A DNA stretch of 61,053 bases from Candidatus Cloacimonadota bacterium (GCA_018433885.1 JAHDQK010000022.1:1-61053), one strand, 5' to 3'. Positions 28,175 to 36,835 are shown, counted from the stretch's first letter. Notes: generated by a model from the sequence alone, not told the origin. Program-made: numbers and translations.

Positions 28175-28611
28175 AGTTGGTAATCCTCACTGGTGAAGCT
28201 CTCACGGTGCGTTTTTAGCTTGCTCTGGCGCACTCTGGCATATACTTCCGGATTCCAAAGGCTGATGTAGTGTCCTTCACCTTTGATGATTACGCTATCT
28301 ACAATGCCTACTTCCGTAAGCAGAAGTTCGTGGATTCGGACTCTGCCGGGACCCTCGAGTTCCTGTTCCATCATGGCAAAGTCGATCAATTGGGTGCGCA
28401 AGCGTTTTGCCTTGTCGTCACCTTCTTTCAAGCGTTCAAGCGTACTCTTCCAGCTATCCAAAGGATATATCGCGATAGTATCTGAATGCCCCAAGGTTAC
28501 TACAACCGAGCGCATCGCCTCCTCGGCAAATTTCTTCTTGAAACTTGCCGGGATGATCACCCGTTGCTTGTGCACCGAATTTTCGAAGATACCTAAAAAT
28601 TCACCGGACAT
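28171..28611 (-). CDS. mraZ: MraZ, transcriptional regulator of the dcw cluster
   Basis: 146 residues, the normal size, with the double AbrB-like fold. GEFLGIFENSVHKQRVIIPASFK and GPGRVRIHELLL are the two half-sites. In well-studied MraZ proteins each half carries a DxxxR DNA-contact motif; here the corresponding residues appear to be V-x3-R and E-x3-R, and the usual IP of the second half is IH. Known MraZ proteins repress their own operon by binding tandem repeats upstream; such repeats are present at 28708-28748. The start is ATG 28611 behind AAGAAGGA; the open frame continues upstream only with unlike sequence. Confidence 0.93.
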   Translation of the reverse strand: MSGEFLGIFENSVHKQRVIIPASFKKKFAEEAMRSVVVTLGHSDTIAIYPLDSWKSTLERLKEGDDKAKRLRTQLIDFAMMEQELEGPGRVRIHELLLTEVGIVDSVIIKGEGHYISLWNPEVYARVRQSKLKTHRESFTSEDYQL

Positions 28612-28707
28612 TTGCGTTCCTTCTTTTGTGCGATTCCTGTTATCTTGAGCGGAAGAGCGATACATCGCCGTCCCACGCTGGCTATTATGAGATTATTTGA
28701 ACATTTC

Positions 28708-28761
28708 TGAGACTTTCTGACATCCAATGACACCTTTATGACATCCCACTTTTCTTGTCAA
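28708..28761 (-). promoter_or_regulatory. mraZ promoter overlapped by tandem 10-11-base repeats, probable MraZ operator
   Basis: On the minus strand TTGACA (28761-28756) is a consensus -35. A weak -10, TAAAGG (28738-28733), follows after 17 bases. Four imperfect head-to-tail units of consensus TnGGATGTCA lie at 28748-28739, 28738-28728, 28727-28718 and 28717-28708. Three end in TGTCA and one in TCTCA; the first begins TGGGA, the core of the E. coli MraZ box. They run through the -10, so binding would block transcription. The rest of the gap (28762-29024) shows no gene. Confidence 0.7.
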
Positions 28762-29024
28762 GCGTAAAATCCAGGAATTTGCATTTTTTGGATGGGAAGA
28801 ACTCCACAATATGCCAAAAACCCTTTTCCATTGGGCACGATGGGGCATTAGAGATATGTGAAATAAGCGATAGTATGTGAGCTCAATAGCAAAAACGAAC
28901 GGTAAATCTATGTAAAAATGGGGGTAACTGGGGGTTGGAGAAATGTGCTGGAATCTAAGAAGAGTATTGGGAGTAATCGCAGAACAGAGTGCCTCTCCGC
29001 GAATGTGGAAGTAAATGCTTTATC

Positions 29025-30881
29025 CTATCTCAGGGTATATTTTAGCCTCAGGCTTACATCTCGCCCTGGGGCGGGATAGCCATACTCGCTCTGATAGTTG
29101 GAATCCAGGATGTTACTGAACTCCAGATTCAGTTCCAAGTTACGGATTTCTTTAGACACTCCTGCATTCAGTACATGGTATTGGGGAAGATCTCGGAATA
29201 TCCCAACTCCATCCTGAGACTTCCGATCACTTTTCCAGATCAGCCCCAAGGATGCTCCCCAGCTTTTGGGTAGATCAATACCATTCATGAATTCCACGCT
29301 GTGGGGAGCACTATCGCTAAGGGAATAATCCCCCAGACACTCCAACCAGGAATATTGAAGAGTGGAATCCCAAAACTTGGCGAGTTTACCATTTAGTGCG
29401 ATTTCTGTGCCATAGGTCTGTACTTGATATATGTTTTGATATTGGTCAACCTGGCGGTCGATCAAGTTTTTTACATCGTTGTAGAACAAGCTGATATCCA
29501 CGATGCTGTATCTGCTCAGAGATCTTTTGTGACTTATCTCGCTCTTCCAAGCTGAGGAAGCCTTCAGGCTGGGATTCCCGTTTTCCGCGGAAAACAGCTG
29601 GCGCATGGTTGGTACGGCGCTGTTGATGCCTGTGGAGAGCATTGTTGAACCCCCGTCGTTGTGTTCCAGACTGATGGCTACGGAGGGTTCGGGATACAAT
29701 CTTGTATGTTCAGATTTACTATGCCCAAAGAACGCCAAGCCCAAGCTTGCAGAGAGCGTGTATCTTTCCCCCAGCGGGCGTTCATATTGCGAAAACACAT
29801 TGCCTACAAATGCGTGATTACCCGTCCACTCTTGATAATTGTTGTTGTCTTTGCGCTTAACCTTGCGGAACTCCATCCTGCTGCCGCTGGTCAGAATCCC
29901 TTTGTTGCGCAGTTCATAGGCAGGCGCAAAGCCGATATTTATGGATTCCATACGAGAGGAAAGCTCCTGCTGTTGATGTCCGGGATCCCGGAAACGCTCA
30001 AAAGTATCTCCCGCGGCATCGAAGTACAATTGCCCCCGGAGGTTGCTATTTACTGTGCTATAATAATCGAAGCTGATACCCGCGTTTGCCCGATACCAAT
30101 CTCTATAGATACCATAATCCCAAGAATAAAGCGACGAGGGAATCTCCTTATATGGAATCCGGGAAAATCCAGCGTTGAATCCGATCTCGTGAATATCTGC
30201 CAAAATAAAATCCAAGCCCAGGTCTGCATGCCAGGATTCTTGATAAAAGTGATCCCGCAGTTTTCCGTTTTCGAAGACTGTAGGCTTGAATCTCTGAGAT
30301 AGGGGGAAGGGGCGTCGTTCATCTCGCATAAGGCTCAGCTTGTAGCGAAATCCCCCAAAACCCCGGGACGAGGATAACCTCTGAGAATTTACCAGATTGC
30401 GGGATATTCTGCTTTCCAGGCTGACAAGATGATCTTCCTTTTGGGTGATGATGTTTACCACACCCCCCATGGTGGAAGTTCCGTAAAGTGCGGAAGCCGG
30501 ACCTTTCACGATGCGGATCTCTGCGATGTTGTCCGCCAAGATTTTCGAGATATCCACATTCCCAAAATATCCGCTATTCAGAGGGCGTCCATCGATCAAG
30601 ACGAGGTTCTCGTTTTTCCTAAACCCACGGATCCTCAGGTTGCTTTCGTCGCGGGAACCATAGGTGACACTAATGCCGGGAGCGTTTTTGACGGTTTCGG
30701 AAAGAGTCTCCAGGTTGGGTGGGCGAAGCACGCTCTGCACCGCTCCGATGCTGGATTGAGCTCCTTCTGCTACCACTCTTACGGGGTGCAGATGGTATTT
30801 TTTCAGGCTGTCCGCTTCAGCCTTGATACCAAAGATCAGCACGGGGAACAACCCCATGCTGATCAATAAGAGTTTTATCAA
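29025..30881 (-). CDS. TonB-dependent outer-membrane receptor
   Basis: 618 residues, on the small side for the family. A signal peptide (to about residue 23) is followed by the plug domain (about 35-145: ETVKNAPGISV, NLRIRGFRKNENLVLIDGRPLN, EIRIVKGPASALYGTSTMGGVVNIIT) and a 22-strand-type barrel ending in LRLKYTLR with the usual C-terminal aromatic/Arg pattern. It resembles vitamin B12/siderophore receptors, but the ligand cannot be read from sequence. The TTG start at 30881 overlaps the upstream lipoprotein stop (TTGA) and gives the complete signal peptide; an ATG at 30857 is the alternative. No ribosome binding site is visible, so coupling to the lipoprotein gene is likely. Confidence 0.9.
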   Translation of the reverse strand: MIKLLLISMGLFPVLIFGIKAEADSLKKYHLHPVRVVAEGAQSSIGAVQSVLRPPNLETLSETVKNAPGISVTYGSRDESNLRIRGFRKNENLVLIDGRPLNSGYFGNVDISKILADNIAEIRIVKGPASALYGTSTMGGVVNIITQKEDHLVSLESRISRNLVNSQRLSSSRGFGGFRYKLSLMRDERRPFPLSQRFKPTVFENGKLRDHFYQESWHADLGLDFILADIHEIGFNAGFSRIPYKEIPSSLYSWDYGIYRDWYRANAGISFDYYSTVNSNLRGQLYFDAAGDTFERFRDPGHQQQELSSRMESINIGFAPAYELRNKGILTSGSRMEFRKVKRKDNNNYQEWTGNHAFVGNVFSQYERPLGERYTLSASLGLAFFGHSKSEHTRLYPEPSVAISLEHNDGGSTMLSTGINSAVPTMRQLFSAENGNPSLKASSAWKSEISHKRSLSRYSIVDISLFYNDVKNLIDRQVDQYQNIYQVQTYGTEIALNGKLAKFWDSTLQYSWLECLGDYSLSDSAPHSVEFMNGIDLPKSWGASLGLIWKSDRKSQDGVGIFRDLPQYHVLNAGVSKEIRNLELNLEFSNILDSNYQSEYGYPAPGRDVSLRLKYTLR

Positions 30882-31696
30882 TTGTCGGTAAGGTCGATAA
30901 CAGTAGAGTTATAGCTATCGTAGTGTTCTGGGAACTGGATGCTCAAATCCGTGGTCGTGGAATCAGCGTTTGTATATTGACCGTTTGAGGCAGAGAGATC
31001 GATATCAAGCACCAATTTATTCACATATTTGAACTTCTTAAGGCTGTTGGTCATCGTAGCGTTGAAAGTGGGGAAGGTGGTGCGTTCGCTATCCAGCAGG
31101 AAGTAGCCGTCGTCGATCTGTTCCGGAGTATAACTTCTGGCAAAGCCGTCGATGGATTCCAGCAGGATCATGGTGTAGCCACTTACACCTGTCAGCATAT
31201 CGCTTAGTTTGATCGCGTCTTCGTTTACTCCATCCCAGTTTGGTACGCTATGGATGGGGAGGGCGTGCAATTCTTTGTAATAGCTGTTTCCCAGGGTATC
31301 CTGTACCACGATTCGGCGATACAAACGGATGGAGCTTGCCTCTTTAACTTCGAAGGCACCAGGAGTAGTCTCATCCAGGAAAACAGTGCTGTTCTCGTCC
31401 GCGGGAACCTTATAACCCGTTTTAAACACTAACCAATCCAGATCATAACCGGCGGTAGTTACTCGGTTGCGTGGGCTGTAGCCATCAGCTGCAACGATCT
31501 CATAATTGTAGAGCCCGCGAAAATCCAAGGAATCATCATCGGCGGGGTCTGTAAGATCGTGAATTACGTTTTGATCTACAAATTGCTCCAAAAGATAGCC
31601 CAGAATCTGGGGTTCTGTGCTGTTGTCATCCTCACTGCAACCACTGATGCCGAAGAGGATGGCTAGGCAAAGAAGTACATACAAGTAGTTTTTCAA
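30878..31696 (-). CDS. lipoprotein paired with the TonB-dependent receptor
   Basis: 272 residues from TTG 31696, which has GGAGG 9 bases upstream. The open frame extends to 31762, but those codons place a charged, Pro-rich stretch before the signal peptide. The signal sequence MKNYLYVLLCLAILFGISGC ends in lipobox ISGC, so Cys20 would be lipidated. The mature part is acidic and beta-rich with no domain I recognise. By position it is a surface or periplasmic ligand-capture partner of the receptor, as HmuY is for HmuR, but resemblance to HmuY itself was not established. Confidence 0.75.
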   Translation of the reverse strand: MKNYLYVLLCLAILFGISGCSEDDNSTEPQILGYLLEQFVDQNVIHDLTDPADDDSLDFRGLYNYEIVAADGYSPRNRVTTAGYDLDWLVFKTGYKVPADENSTVFLDETTPGAFEVKEASSIRLYRRIVVQDTLGNSYYKELHALPIHSVPNWDGVNEDAIKLSDMLTGVSGYTMILLESIDGFARSYTPEQIDDGYFLLDSERTTFPTFNATMTNSLKKFKYVNKLVLDIDLSASNGQYTNADSTTTDLSIQFPEHYDSYNSTVIDLTDN

Positions 31697-31852
31697 GGTT
31701 CGTAACCTCCACATTTTTTTTGGTTTTGGGGAGGCAGACGGATGCTCCATCAGCCTTTCCAACGGGAGGCATGAAAGTTTCCAATCATACCCTATCGGTG
31801 TTCAGCGCATGCTGGAAATCCCAGTTTAGCATCAAACACTCGGCTTGTGTGC

Positions 31853-31881
31853 AGTATTGGATACCTGATGTTTTCTGTCAA
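31853..31881 (-). promoter_or_regulatory. probable promoter of the lipoprotein/receptor operon
   Basis: Minus-strand TTGACA (31881-31876), a 17-base spacer and AATACT (31858-31853). This would give a leader of about 150 bases before the lipoprotein start. The leader has short self-complementary parts but matches no riboswitch I know; in particular the cobalamin-box signature is not seen. Confidence 0.5.
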
Positions 31882-31973
31882 GCAGAACTGCATCCCAGAA
31901 TCTCCATATATCTCGCTCCGTGGGGCTTTTTTCCTGTTCCGCTACAAACCCTCAATGAAAACTTCAAATCTCA

Positions 31974-32347
31974 TTATCTCAGAAAGCTCTTTGCTCTCAT
32001 ACCCACCTGTTTCGCCCACTTGGAGGCAAGCATGCCATTGGCAGCCCGTTCCCAGTCTCCGGCTTTGATAAACGCCAGGGTGTTCTTGAACTCCAGGAGT
32101 CCCTTGAAGCTAGAGTACTCACCAAGTGGGAGGAGATATTTCAGCGAAACTGATATCTGACTTGATTCCAGATTGATCATAATCTGTGTAAATCCGTTCG
32201 ATCTGCGTCATCTGCGTGCTATAAAAGAACGAGATTGCGGCCGATACCAATGGTCAGCTTACCAGCAGTACAGCGGTATGGCTTAAGCCTCAGACCTTCG
32301 TGTCTGACCAGTTGTTCTTTGATGCGTTCCAGTAGTGTGGTTTCCAT
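31974..32347 (-). pseudogene. relic of a phage T4-type lysozyme (endolysin)
   Basis: The N-terminal piece starts at ATG 32347 behind AAAGGAG and reads METTLLERIKEQLVRHEGLR then KPYRCTAGKLTIGIGRNL before a TAG at 32221-32219. This is the front of a T4-lysozyme-like (GH24-type) enzyme, including the catalytic Glu of HEGLR. The C-terminal piece, open at 32180-31974, reads LAFIKAGDWERAANGMLASK then WAKQVGMRAK, the usual helical C-terminal lobe. About 70 residues between them are missing or scrambled, and a one-base slip after MRAK hides the family ending (E-L-S-E-I-M-R). The gene is dead by several lesions and marks past phage DNA here. Confidence 0.8.
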
Positions 32348-32648
32348 CGAATCTCCTTTCGAGTAGTATTGGATACTGTCTCTGGAGCAAGGAAGCCACT
32401 ACCCTATATTAACACAAATACGGATGCATAAGGATGCGACAGAACTTGGTAATTGTTTTTTTATTTGCTTTTTCTCGGCTTTGGGTTACTTTAGTTTTAA
32501 TAAATTGATGAGGTCTGCCATGTGGAACTGGATTTAGTTAAATGACACCCAGAGTTTTGTTTGAAAATATTAGGTTTTAGACGATTATTGGGGTATGAGT
32601 GTACCCTTATGGTATTAAAAAAATAGAACAACGTACATTGGAGTGATT
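32348..32648. other. intergenic gap with a 12-base exact repeat
   Basis: No gene seen. AGTATTGGATAC at 32365-32376 is identical to 31853-31864, which includes the -10 of the lipoprotein promoter; it lies just upstream of the lysozyme relic. The copy may be a shared promoter piece or a remnant of recombination. The rest is AT-rich. Confidence 0.4.
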
Positions 32649-34214
32649 ATGCTGAAAATAGTAATTTTTTTGGTCTTTTGCAGTTTCGCAGGGTCCGTTT
32701 TTTCGCAAACTCCAATGCAAATATTGGCATCTATTGAATCTCCCTTTGTTAGTGATACAAATAGCTGGGGTGGGAGTATTAAAGGCAATGGAGATATAAA
32801 TGGCGATGGATACAATGATATTGTGTTGGTTGGCCAGCCTCTAGGAAGTGGAAATGGACGTAGAGATGTATATATCTACATGGGAGGAAGCACTTTAAAC
32901 TCAGTCCCCGATTACATCATCACTGATCCTTCATATCCGGGACCTTATAAAGCTTTTGGTTCAGCAATAGCCTATAATGGTGATCTGAATGGAGATGGAT
33001 ATTGCGATTTAGTAATTTCCGAACCTCATTATGGTTACGATAATTGGGGCAGAGTTCTTATTTACTTCGGGGGACCAAGCTTTGATACAATTCCAGACTT
33101 AATCTTTGATGGATTGGAATATGGGATCATACCCTATGGACTTGAGTTTGGCTCTAACATAGACATCTCCGGAGACTTTAACGGAGACGGATATTATGAT
33201 TTGGTGATATCATCCCAACATTCAAATTTAAGCCATTATGGGCAGGTGAATATTTTCTTCGGAGGACCAGACATAGACAGTACTTGTGATTGGTTTAATT
33301 ATGGAGTGATGGAGGAAGATTTTGGGATTTCCCTTTCAGTGGGTGATATAAATGGTGACGGTTTTAGCGATCTTGCGGTTTGTTCTCTGAACTCTACTCA
33401 GATCAACAATCAAAGGATAAAGCTCTTTTTTGGGGGGGCTGACTTTGATAATATTTGTGATGCAACCTACGGAGAATTTGACCCTTATGAAGTTCTAACA
33501 CTACTCATGGAAGAAGACGTAAATAATGATTCTTATGATGATTTAGCTATCTTTCGCGGTAATGAATTTTATATATGTTGGGGATCTGATACTGCTGTCC
33601 TGGAGTTTGAACTATGGCACACTGCGCCTCAAACGAATATTTGGTCAGCATATTATGCAAGATTTGAGAACAGCAGATACTTGTGCTATGGAACCCCGCA
33701 ACTCGAGACTTTCAATTTCTACCGATGGGATAACGCAGATGGATTGGTATTGGATTATGCAATTAACGAAAATTACAACCCTTATGCAGCAAAACAGGTG
33801 TCCTACTATTTAGGTGATGTAAATGGGGACGGACACAGCGAGATTCTACTATCCAACCGCACAAGTAGTCCGATCTTATTTAAAGTATTTACTACTCAGT
33901 ATAGTAGCAATTCATCGGATGACATCGTCTTAACATCTCCTTTGCATCTAACCGCTTATCCAAATCCCTTTGCTCAAGGTGTTTCGTTGACTTATGAATT
34001 GAAGGAGCCAGGAATGATCGGGCTTTCTGTTTTCAATATAAAGGGGCAATTAGTTGCTAGGCTTTATGAAGGCTACAAGAGGGCAGGGCAAAACTCTGTT
34101 AACTGGAATGGAATGGATAATTTGGGGAGAAAACTACCTTCAGGAATCTATCTCGTTAAGTTAAGATTAGGTGATAAGTTTATATTATGTAAAAAAGTAA
34201 CGCTGTGTTACTAA
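32649..34214 (+). CDS. secreted FG-GAP/integrin-like beta-propeller protein with sorting domain
   Basis: 521 residues. ATG 32649 has GGAG 5 bases upstream; a GTG two codons earlier lies inside that site and is rejected. After a signal peptide (to about residue 20) come about six FG-GAP-type repeats with calcium-binding D-x-N-G-D-G-x-x-D loops (DINGDGYNDIVLVG, DLNGDGYCDLVIS, DFNGDGYYDLVIS, DINGDGFSDLAV, a degenerate DVNNDSYDDLAI, and DVNGDGHSEILLS), forming a propeller. The C-terminal 85 residues are a sorting domain (AYPNPFAQ, FNIKGQ, WNGMDNLGRKLPSGIY, CKKVTL). The DNA is clearly more AT-rich than the flanking housekeeping genes. Probably a surface adhesin-type or structural protein; no enzyme domain is seen. 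Confidence 0.85.
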   Translation: MLKIVIFLVFCSFAGSVFSQTPMQILASIESPFVSDTNSWGGSIKGNGDINGDGYNDIVLVGQPLGSGNGRRDVYIYMGGSTLNSVPDYIITDPSYPGPYKAFGSAIAYNGDLNGDGYCDLVISEPHYGYDNWGRVLIYFGGPSFDTIPDLIFDGLEYGIIPYGLEFGSNIDISGDFNGDGYYDLVISSQHSNLSHYGQVNIFFGGPDIDSTCDWFNYGVMEEDFGISLSVGDINGDGFSDLAVCSLNSTQINNQRIKLFFGGADFDNICDATYGEFDPYEVLTLLMEEDVNNDSYDDLAIFRGNEFYICWGSDTAVLEFELWHTAPQTNIWSAYYARFENSRYLCYGTPQLETFNFYRWDNADGLVLDYAINENYNPYAAKQVSYYLGDVNGDGHSEILLSNRTSSPILFKVFTTQYSSNSSDDIVLTSPLHLTAYPNPFAQGVSLTYELKEPGMIGLSVFNIKGQLVARLYEGYKRAGQNSVNWNGMDNLGRKLPSGIYLVKLRLGDKFILCKKVTLCY

Positions 34215-34230
34215 ATATCAAGGAGGAAGG

Positions 34231-34733
34231 ATGAGACGAGTTATTGTTGTTTAGCTATCTTGACATTAGTTGCCAAAGCGATAGCGGTAAGTAGCAGTGT
34301 AAGTTTTGGCATGTCAGATCTTCAATTCTCAACCGGAGAAAGAGGGTATGACTCAGTTAGGATGAATGGTTTAGAAAACATTAGAGTAGTAGGGGCTCCT
34401 CAGGAGCCAGTAAAGCTGTTGAACTTTATAATACCCACTGGGATGGATATTGATAACATATCAATTGTTTCCAATACTCAAACACTTGCAAATACGTATA
34501 ACTTAATCCCAGTTCAACCACTTATCCCCACATCAGAGGATTGGCAACCGGGGCCATTCATAGAACCTGATAGCACTTTCTACACCATGTTGGTTTACCC
34601 ACCGACATCAGTTGAAGTGATGAATCATGGTTATTTCGATGGAAATGCACGAATAGCAACTATCGCAGTATATCCTCTCCAATATATGCCACAATCTCAG
34701 CAGGTAATATTGACTAACCCTGGATTGATATAA
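34231..34733 (+). pseudogene. gingipain-type (C25) protease gene reduced to signal peptide and propeptide
   Basis: A strong AAGGAGGAAGG site leads to ATG 34231, giving MRRVIVV and then a TAG at 34252-34254. A one-base slip at about 34247-34252 would continue into LAILTLVAKAIAVSSSVSFG, completing a signal peptide. The open part (34260-34733) reads like a C25 propeptide: VKLLNFIIPTGMDIDNISIV, LIPVQPLIPTSEDW, FYTMLVYPPTSVEVM and IATIAVYPLQYMPQSQQVIL. The gene then ends; the caspase-like catalytic domain and sorting tail are absent. Its last 20 bases overlap the convergent ABC exporter, so the 3' part was probably replaced when that block arrived. Confidence 0.7.
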
Positions 34734-36360
34734 CCTCATCCGCAATCTGGCGTGTTTCATTTTTGTGCGATATCATGATGATGAACATATCCTTGGGTAA
34801 GGATCTGATCGTATTATGTATCATGGCTTCACTGATGGAGTCAATGTTCGAAGTGGGTTCATCAAGGATCATCACACGAGGGTTTTTCAGCAACGCGCGA
34901 GCTATGGCGATACGTTGTTTTTGCCCTGTCGAAAGGTTGATGCCTTTAGCGCCCAGTAATGTCCGATATTTATCCGGAAGCTTGTTAACAAATTCAAAAA
35001 CATTAGCCAGTTCTGCTACTCTGCACACATCTTCTTCTGTTGCACTAGGATTGCCCAGCAGGATATTTTCGTAGATGCTATCATCGATCATGAGCGGCTC
35101 TTGCTCAACATAGGATGATTGCTTTCTCATGCTGTATATATGTTCTTTATTAAGCTCTATCCCATCAATGACTATCTGCCCTTTCTGGGGAAGGTAGATC
35201 CCCATCAACAACATAGCCAGCGTGGTTTTGCCGGTTCCGGAATTGCCGCTTACCAAGTAGATAAAACCTGGTTTGATAGTGTAGCTGAAATCCTGTATAA
35301 TTGGGCTTTCCATTTGATAGGCAAATGAAACACCGCGAAACTCAATCTCCCTGGCGATGGATATCCCGGCACCGTTATGCCTTAAGCACTCGGATTCCAG
35401 GTTCAAATACTCATGCAGCCGCATAAACAGCGGTACGTTCTTGTGAAAGTTCACCAAATTCATTACCAATCGGTTAATAGGGCTGTTAATCAATTGAAAT
35501 AGGGCAAGATATGCAAACAGCCCGCCGATCGTGAATTTACCGGTCATGATGGCATATCCTCCCCCAACATATATCAGGGACCTGCAAAACTCCTGGATGG
35601 AAAGCGTATAAGTATACTGTCTGTAAGTTTTTAAAACGAATTTAACATAAACTTCATAATACTGCTTGAAAGAACTGAACAAACGGGTCGCAAACCTGTA
35701 TTGCAGATCGTAGATCTTCACCAGAAAGGTGGCTGAGACAGACTCCTGGAGCCTACTGTTATGTATGGTATAATGTTCCAGTATTTGTGCTTGAAGTTTT
35801 GCCAGGATAGCACCCCAGCGTTGAGATATGAGGGCGTTGATAAACAACAGCAATACGACTGCAAAAGTCAGGTAGACATTCAACATCGCGATAAAAACGG
35901 CTCCAACCGCTATCATGACAACCTCGTTGACTATCCTGACGGCGGAGCTCATAAAAGTTTCCAATACCATTACGGTATCGTTGTTAATCCGGTTGAATAT
36001 ATATGAGCCAGATTGATGGTAATACTCCTGAAGGGGCATGTTGTGCACGCGTTTCACCAAATCCTTCCGCATGGTAATCATCACCAGGAAATTAAGCCTG
36101 GCTAGTATGAACTCCTGATAATAGCTGAGTATGGTAGTCAATACGATAAGTATGAAGTACAAAGCCGCAGCCGCCACCAATAATCCCGTTTTGTTGGATG
36201 GGATAGCTTTATCAATTATATAGCGGCTTATATAGGGCATTCCCATCGACACGACTGACACAGCCAGCATAATACAGAAAGCTAAGAGGATCTTTTTTCT
36301 GTAGCGATAGAAATACTTTCTTAACAAACCATAGATCAACCCCAACTCATCTTTCTTCAT
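34714..36360 (-). CDS. ABC exporter (fused membrane and ATPase domains), probable peptide exporter
   Basis: 548 residues from ATG 36360, with GGGGG a few bases upstream. The frame is open to 36447, but that part lies inside the preceding SPASM reading frame. A type-I exporter domain with six helices (about 20-290) is followed by the ATPase: Walker A SGNSGTGKTTLAML (about 355-370), Q-loop YVEQEP, signature LSTGQKQRIAIA, Walker B RVMILDEPTS and switch His in MISHKNE. There is no N-terminal C39 peptidase domain, so any leader removal must be done by another protein. Its start overlaps the radical SAM remnant by 14 bases, and the same strand carries the RRE-like and Cys-peptide genes, so RiPP export is the likely original role. 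Confidence 0.85.
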   Translation of the reverse strand: MKKDELGLIYGLLRKYFYRYRKKILLAFCIMLAVSVVSMGMPYISRYIIDKAIPSNKTGLLVAAAALYFILIVLTTILSYYQEFILARLNFLVMITMRKDLVKRVHNMPLQEYYHQSGSYIFNRINNDTVMVLETFMSSAVRIVNEVVMIAVGAVFIAMLNVYLTFAVVLLLFINALISQRWGAILAKLQAQILEHYTIHNSRLQESVSATFLVKIYDLQYRFATRLFSSFKQYYEVYVKFVLKTYRQYTYTLSIQEFCRSLIYVGGGYAIMTGKFTIGGLFAYLALFQLINSPINRLVMNLVNFHKNVPLFMRLHEYLNLESECLRHNGAGISIAREIEFRGVSFAYQMESPIIQDFSYTIKPGFIYLVSGNSGTGKTTLAMLLMGIYLPQKGQIVIDGIELNKEHIYSMRKQSSYVEQEPLMIDDSIYENILLGNPSATEEDVCRVAELANVFEFVNKLPDKYRTLLGAKGINLSTGQKQRIAIARALLKNPRVMILDEPTSNIDSISEAMIHNTIRSLPKDMFIIMISHKNETRQIADEVISIQG

Positions 36361-36625
36361 ATGCCCCCGCTTGATAGTGAAGCTGTTCTTCCCTGGCACG
36401 GTCTGCTTTGAGGCATGTTCCCTCATATAGCGAAACAAGGCTGCCATTGTATATCATATTATAAGCCAGGCACCTGACACAATACTCCGAAGAACCGCAG
36501 GTAACGCATATGTCGAAGACATGGCCACTATTCACGGTTCTTATGTAATCCAGTTCGTCATTCTTATTCCATATCTCAGTAATCCGCCTATGATGGAGAT
36601 TCCGTATGGGATTCAATAAAACCAA
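36347..36625 (-). pseudogene. SPASM-domain remnant of a radical SAM peptide maturase
   Basis: The open frame reads N-L-H-H-R-R-I-T-E-I-W-N and then a cysteine pattern C40-x2-C43-x5-C49-x2-C52-x18-C71 (ICVTCGSSEYCVRCLAYN). It ends in KADRAREEQLHY. This is how the auxiliary-cluster (SPASM) C-terminus of RiPP radical SAM enzymes looks, including the -IW- element before the first Cys. The SAM-binding CxxxCxxC core, about 250-300 residues that should precede it, is absent: only 28 bases separate it from the RRE-like frame. The frame opens with TTG and no ribosome binding site. It overlaps the exporter start by 14 bases. Confidence 0.7.
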
Positions 36626-36652
36626 TCTCTATAAGGAAATGGATGAAATGCT

Positions 36653-36835
36653 TCATGGCAGCGCCATGTTCCATGGATTGATAATGATCAGGGCACGATC
36701 CAGGCTGGTCTCCAATATCCGGTCCCTAAGATCGCGAAGAAGCTTATAGCCATTTTCGGCCATGTATGTTTTTTTGCCGTTGGTTATAACCAAATAGTCA
36801 TACAACCTATAGAACGTATAAGATGGATTGAACAT
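36653..36835 (-). CDS. small protein resembling a PqqD-like RiPP recognition element (RRE), probably truncated
   Basis: 60 residues from ATG 36835 with GGAG 5 bases upstream. The visible part, SYTFYRLYDYLVITNGKKTY then MAENGYKLLRDL, matches the strand-strand-helix pattern of PqqD/RRE domains. After about residue 50 the frame goes out of register: an overlapping frame (from about 36668) continues with MEHGAAMKHFIHFLIEIGFI, which looks like the missing last helix (L-x-x-x-G-F-I). One slip therefore seems to have split the domain. It was either a free-standing RRE or the N-terminus of the radical SAM enzyme whose stub follows. Assignment is by pattern and context only. Confidence 0.5.
   Translation of the reverse strand: MFNPSYTFYRLYDYLVITNGKKTYMAENGYKLLRDLRDRILETSLDRALIIINPWNMALP

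Noticed and set aside
31700-31850. Possible cobalamin riboswitch in the lipoprotein/TonB-receptor leader
   Set aside because: The conserved B12-box and surrounding core were looked for on the minus strand and not found.
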